From contig JBBRWV010000034.1 of the NCBI GenBank assembly GCA_038248985.1, forward strand, positions 1 to 28,545: 28,545 nucleotides of DNA. The letters run 5' to 3'. The stretch is from JBBRWV01 sp038248985 (GTDB taxonomy: Bacteria > Planctomycetota > Phycisphaerae > WQYP01). Shown piece by piece: positions 26,865 to 28,545 of this stretch; position 1 is the first letter of the stretch, and every line of letters begins with the position of its first letter. The notes below the pieces were generated by a model that saw only the letters and a list, made by a program, of their open reading frames with translations, did not search any database and was not told the DNA's origin. The position numbers and the translations under genes are program-made.

Positions 26865-26904
26865 AAAAAAGAAGTGCCGAGTGGAGTATCAAACCACCCG
26901 GCAC
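26865..26904 (-). terminator. Intrinsic terminator just upstream of the rep start (attenuator)
   Basis: Read on the minus strand: GTGCCGGGTGG (26904-26894), loop TTTGATACT, CCACTCGGCAC (26884-26874), then TTCTTTTTT down to 26865. All 11 positions pair, with one G-T pair. It is a textbook rho-independent terminator ending about 10 bp before the rep start codon at 26854, in the direction of rep transcription, so it must be bypassed for the gene to be expressed. Confidence 0.85.
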
Positions 26905-26992
26905 ACGTGTAGAACCTATATTAGTCATCGACCTTTTTGGGCGCTTTAGCTAGCTGGATCGGAATCCTACACGTGCGGCTGGGTTTGATACT
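26885..26992 (-). promoter_or_regulatory. Leader inverted repeat that can act as antiterminator
   Basis: On the minus-strand transcript, AGTATCAAACC (26992-26982) can pair with GGTTTGATACT (26895-26885), and CACGTGTAG (26975-26967) with CTACACGTG (26912-26904). Both 11- and 9-bp helices are perfect, with a short internal loop. The downstream arm contains the loop and both ends of the left arm of the terminator at 26874-26904, so the two structures exclude each other. Confidence 0.7.
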
Positions 26993-27058
26993 AGCCACAT
27001 CCCGACCGTTTGGCAGTAGTACGGGATACTATTCGCATCGACCGGAAAAGCAAAAGTC

Positions 27059-27087
27059 AATATAGTACGTAAGTCCAGTGTTTGCAA
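27059..27087 (-). promoter_or_regulatory. Candidate sigma-70-type promoter for rep
   Basis: On the minus strand TTGCAA (27087-27082) is followed after exactly 17 bases by TATATT (27064-27059). Transcription would start near 27052 and give a leader of about 200 nt that contains the antiterminator and terminator segments. The promoter lies inside one arm of a long imperfect inverted repeat, so a bound protein could control it. Confidence 0.6.
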
Positions 27088-27107
27088 GTACTTACGATTA
27101 TTAACTA

Positions 27108-27116
27108 ATGCGAATA
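27108..27116. repeat. ATGCGAATA word, inverted copy at 27030-27038
   Basis: ATGCGAATA at 27108-27116 is the exact reverse complement of TATTCGCAT at 27030-27038; a further ATTCGCAT lies near 27735. The two copies bracket the candidate rep promoter, which would suit an operator pair, but each is short. Confidence 0.5.
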
Positions 27117-27216
27117 TGTTTGTAGTGTAGTGGCGTAAGTGATTGCTGGATCATGACTTATGGACGTTTTAAGTCCGCCAACCTCCGCCGGGTGCGCGGC
27201 AACAAAATAGCAAAAA

Positions 27217-27232
27217 TGGGTATAACTACCCA
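27217..27232. repeat. Perfect short palindrome TGGGTA-TAAC-TACCCA
   Basis: A 6-bp inverted repeat with a 4-base centre between the rep promoter and the iteron cluster. It could be a repressor operator or a hairpin; nothing more can be said. Confidence 0.5.
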
Positions 27233-27276
27233 CACCAGCAACCCGGCAGGTCTGGGATATAGGTAGTAATACTTAT

Positions 27277-27586
27277 GGTGACGGTCGGTGACGGTTGGTG
27301 ACGGTTGACTTTTCGACCGTAACCACGTAAGTGCCTGTAAACACTGGACTTATATCACTGGTGACGGTGGTGACGGTTGAAACGACATATGGACTCCTCC
27401 CGATACGTTCACGCACCGGGAGCGCCGACTCCGTACTACTCTCTTCTTTTTAATAGTAGAAAGTTGGTTTTCAACCGTCACCACCGTCACCACCGTGAGC
27501 AAACCATTGATTCTATTGGGTTTAATGGGTGACGGTTGACCAAAAACCGACCGTCACCAACCGTCACACCGTCACCAACCGTCACC
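27277..27586. repeat. Iteron cluster (GGTGACGGT, 12 copies in both orientations), candidate origin
   Basis: GGTGACGGT occurs on the plus strand at 27277, 27287, 27297, 27360, 27369 and 27528, and as ACCGTCACC at 27474, 27483, 27550, 27568 and 27578, plus one copy with a single mismatch at 27560. Weaker copies are at 27316 and 27492. Spacing inside groups is 9 or 10 bp, i.e. one helical turn in the first group of three. An A/T-rich stretch with CTTCTTTTTAATAG lies between the groups (27440-27457). Iterons near a replication gene and an A/T-rich segment are the usual make-up of a plasmid or island origin. Confidence 0.8.
27359..27492. repeat. Perfect 24-bp inverted repeat made of iteron pairs
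   Basis: Arms 27359-27382 and 27469-27492 are exact reverse complements; each contains two iterons plus TTGAAA on the inner side. The 86-bp centre contains the A/T-rich segment. In single-stranded DNA this would form a very stable stem; in duplex DNA it makes two mirrored iteron pairs face an unwinding region. Confidence 0.9.
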
Positions 27587-27644
27587 TACCACCCGCGTTT
27601 TTAGCCTAATAATGCGGGTGGTCAGAAAAGTCATCGGCTTGGAG

Positions 27645-27718
27645 AACATATCGGCGGAAGTCAATATGTTTTGAAATAGCGCCACAGCGCTAAACATATA
27701 GTCTGAAGTCCATATGTT
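27645..27718. repeat. Twin AACATAT-N12-ATATGTT palindromes around a TAGCGC palindrome
   Basis: AACATAT (27645-27651) and ATATGTT (27664-27670), and again AACATAT (27693-27699) and ATATGTT (27712-27718), both with exactly 12-base centres ending in GAAGTC plus one or two bases. Between them lies TAGCGC-CACA-GCGCTA (27677-27692), which abuts the second palindrome. The period is 48 bp. These look like binding sites of a dimeric protein or of a recombinase; related words ACATATGGAC (27385) and GTCCATATG (near 28097) occur elsewhere in the region. Confidence 0.8.
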
Positions 27719-27749
27719 GGGAATTGGCTGCCAACATTCGCATGTGTGA

Positions 27750-28200
27750 TGATGGTGGGCATGGCGGCTGGCGGCGGCTGTGGTGTGTCCATTTACAGCC
27801 ACGTCAGCCAGCCGTGATCCGCACAGGCAGAGGCGGGAAGGCAGAGGCAGGCATGGGCACAGGAAGGCAGGCAGAGGCATAGGAGAAGGCTTGGCGGCTG
27901 GCGGCAGGCAGGCATGTAGCCGTGATCCGCACAGGCATGGCGGCAGAGGCGGCAGTGTGTCCAGAGGCAGAGGCATGGCGGCTGGCGGCAGTGTGTCCAT
28001 AAGGCAGAGGCATGGGCACAGGAAGGCAGGTATGGTGGGCAGGCACAGGCAGAGGCATGGCGGCAGGTGGCGGCGGTAGTGTGATGATGATGATGAGTCC
28101 ATATGCAGGCATGGCGGCGGCGGCAGTGTGTCCAGAGGCACAGGCATGGCACAGGCAGGCAGGCAGGTGGGAAGGCAGAGGCATGGCGGCTTGCGGCACC
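27750..28200. repeat. G/A-rich degenerate minisatellite
   Basis: About 450 bp of imperfectly repeated plus-strand units built from GGCAGAGGCATGGC, GGCGGCTGGCGGC, GTGTGTCCA and CACAGGCAGG. Longer duplications include AGCCGTGATCCGCACAGGCA (twice, near 27811 and 27911) and ATGGGCACAGGAAGGCAGG (twice, near 27853 and 28010). A short (GAT)n run lies near 28083. The reading frames through it are open only because of the skewed composition. I see no function in it. Confidence 0.85.
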
Positions 28201-28293
28201 CGTAGCCGTGTCTAAATGTTGACCTATAGGCACGTCAACCGGCAGAGGAAGGCGCGCGTTTTGCCGGATCAAAAAAAAGAAAAGAGATACATT

Positions 28294-28323
28294 CACACCA
28301 TCCCACACCATCCCACACCATCC
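28294..28323. repeat. Three tandem copies of CACACCATCC
   Basis: Three perfect 10-bp copies in direct array directly follow an A-rich stretch (28271-28287). They do not resemble the GGTGACGGT iterons. A 9-bp word GGCATTTAA follows in two copies (28325 and 28338). Confidence 0.9.
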
Positions 28324-28368
28324 AAGGCATTTAATGTGGCATTTAAGGCTGGCATGGTGGGCAGGCAT

Positions 28369-28386
28369 GGGGGTGGGGGTGGGGGG
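28369..28386 (+). repeat. G-quadruplex-prone tract
   Basis: Runs of 5, 5 and 6 G separated by single T on the plus strand. Splitting one run gives the four G-tracts required for a quadruplex. It lies about 50 bp from the truncated gene at the right end and may also have been hard to sequence. Confidence 0.75.
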
Positions 28387-28438
28387 CCATTAAAAACGAC
28401 CTCGCCTTAGGACCGGCGCATCAACAACTGTCAATGAT

Positions 28439-28545
28439 TTACTGGGGCACGGCCACATAGTTCCACTTGGGTAGCAGGTCGTCGAAGCGCAGTCGCATCG
28501 TGGCCTTGAAGTCGTCGGCCACGGTGCGTCGCGTCTCGTAGATGC
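28439..28545 (-). CDS. C-terminal end of an unidentified protein, cut by the window edge
   Basis: A minus-strand frame runs from the right edge to a TAA at 28439-28441, giving 34 residues that end in RFDDLLPKWNYVAVPQ. The frame has normal codon use, unlike the repeat region beside it, so it is probably a real gene end. The Trp-Asn-Tyr close to the C terminus reminds me of some planctomycete transposases, but the match is too short to name a family. If it is an insertion sequence, its terminal repeat should lie in 28390-28438. Confidence 0.5.
   Translation of the reverse strand, partial: IYETRRTVADDFKATMRLRFDDLLPKWNYVAVPQ

Larger units (their letters stand above)
27070..27352. repeat. Long imperfect inverted repeat flanking part of the control region
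   Basis: Positions 27070-27096 and 27326-27352 are reverse complements at 24 of 27 positions; the core words are CGTAAGT and ACACTGGACT. The arms are 229 bp apart. CGTAAGT occurs once more at 27134-27140. The left arm overlaps the rep promoter; the right arm precedes the 24-bp inverted repeat. Confidence 0.85.
26855..28438. other. 1.58-kb non-coding region behind the rep-like gene
   Basis: No credible gene lies here. Open frames on both strands in 27570-28400 are Pro/Cys/His- or Arg/Gly-rich translations of simple repeats. From left to right the region holds the rep leader with terminator and antiterminator segments, a promoter, GGGTA/TACCC and ATTCGCAT palindromes, iterons and long inverted repeats, twin AACATAT palindromes, a G/A-rich minisatellite and a G-rich tract. 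It is best read as origin plus control region, then a repetitive flank. Confidence 0.8.

Noticed and set aside
27277..27586. CRISPR array
   Set aside because: The repeats are 9 bp, occur in both orientations and have spacers of 0-2 bp inside groups; there are no cas genes.
27572..28368. Open frames on both strands in the repeat region (up to 191 codons)
   Set aside because: The translations are Pro/Cys/Leu/His-rich or Arg/Gly-rich repeats of the minisatellite and share no pattern with known proteins; openness is a result of the skewed, stop-poor composition.
26990..28438. Second attachment site made of the tRNA-His 3' end
   Set aside because: Only a short GTACGGGA-type match near 27018 was found, which is too short to count as an attL/attR copy.

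Overview
This window looks like a chromosomal piece of a high-GC bacterium, most likely a planctomycete and perhaps the Phycisphaerae lineage. The support is indirect: a thiamine-phosphate synthase carrying a ThiD2-like N-terminal domain, two GspE/PilB-type ATPases flanking a PilT, a MreD/PBP2/RodA cell-elongation block, and a tyrosine recombinase lacking the first catalytic arginine, a form I associate with planctomycetes. No 16S or other decisive marker is present. Both ends look like contig ends: the left starts in a run of 16 C, and the right cuts a gene.

Positions 1-3853 (+) hold the cell-shape cluster mreD-mrdA-rodA, preceded by the tail of an upstream frame, possibly mreC. Positions 3860-8714 (-) hold a tightly packed run dapB, RidA-family gene, polX, pyrR, pyrB. 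Positions 8995-12911 (+) hold typA, thiD2-thiE fusion and a metallo-beta-lactamase-fold gene. Positions 12945-17830 (-) are type IV pilus motor genes: PilB/GspE ATPase, PilT, and a second PilB/GspE ATPase. A divergent Fe/Mn superoxide-dismutase-like gene (+, 18092-18694) ends against a bidirectional terminator. The translation/secretion operon runs on the minus strand from 22889 to 18787: tRNA-His, tRNA-Thr, tuf, rpmG, tRNA-Trp, secE, nusG, a small membrane ORF, rplK. It stops after rplK, without the usual rplA.

From about 22.9 kb to the right end the character changes: this is an accessory, probably mobile, compact replicon. It carries a degenerate tyrosine recombinase (+), a large primase-polymerase/helicase fusion (-), and about 1.6 kb of non-coding DNA behind the rep start. 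That non-coding DNA is the most interesting part of the window. It holds a minus-strand promoter, a roughly 200-nt leader with a clear intrinsic terminator about 20 nt before the rep start codon, and an upstream segment able to form a competing antiterminator helix. Further out are a cluster of 12 GGTGACGGT-type iterons in both orientations (some spaced 9 or 10 bp), a perfect 24-bp inverted repeat, a near-perfect 27-bp inverted repeat, twin AACATAT-N12-ATATGTT palindromes around a third palindrome, then a G/A-rich minisatellite and a G-quadruplex-prone tract. I read it as a candidate replication origin plus transcription-attenuation copy control for an integrated replicon. The sequence elements are seen directly; the function is inferred.

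A separate whole-window trend: the plus strand is G-rich over the first ~13 kb whatever the gene orientation, and becomes C-rich to the right of about 17.6 kb.
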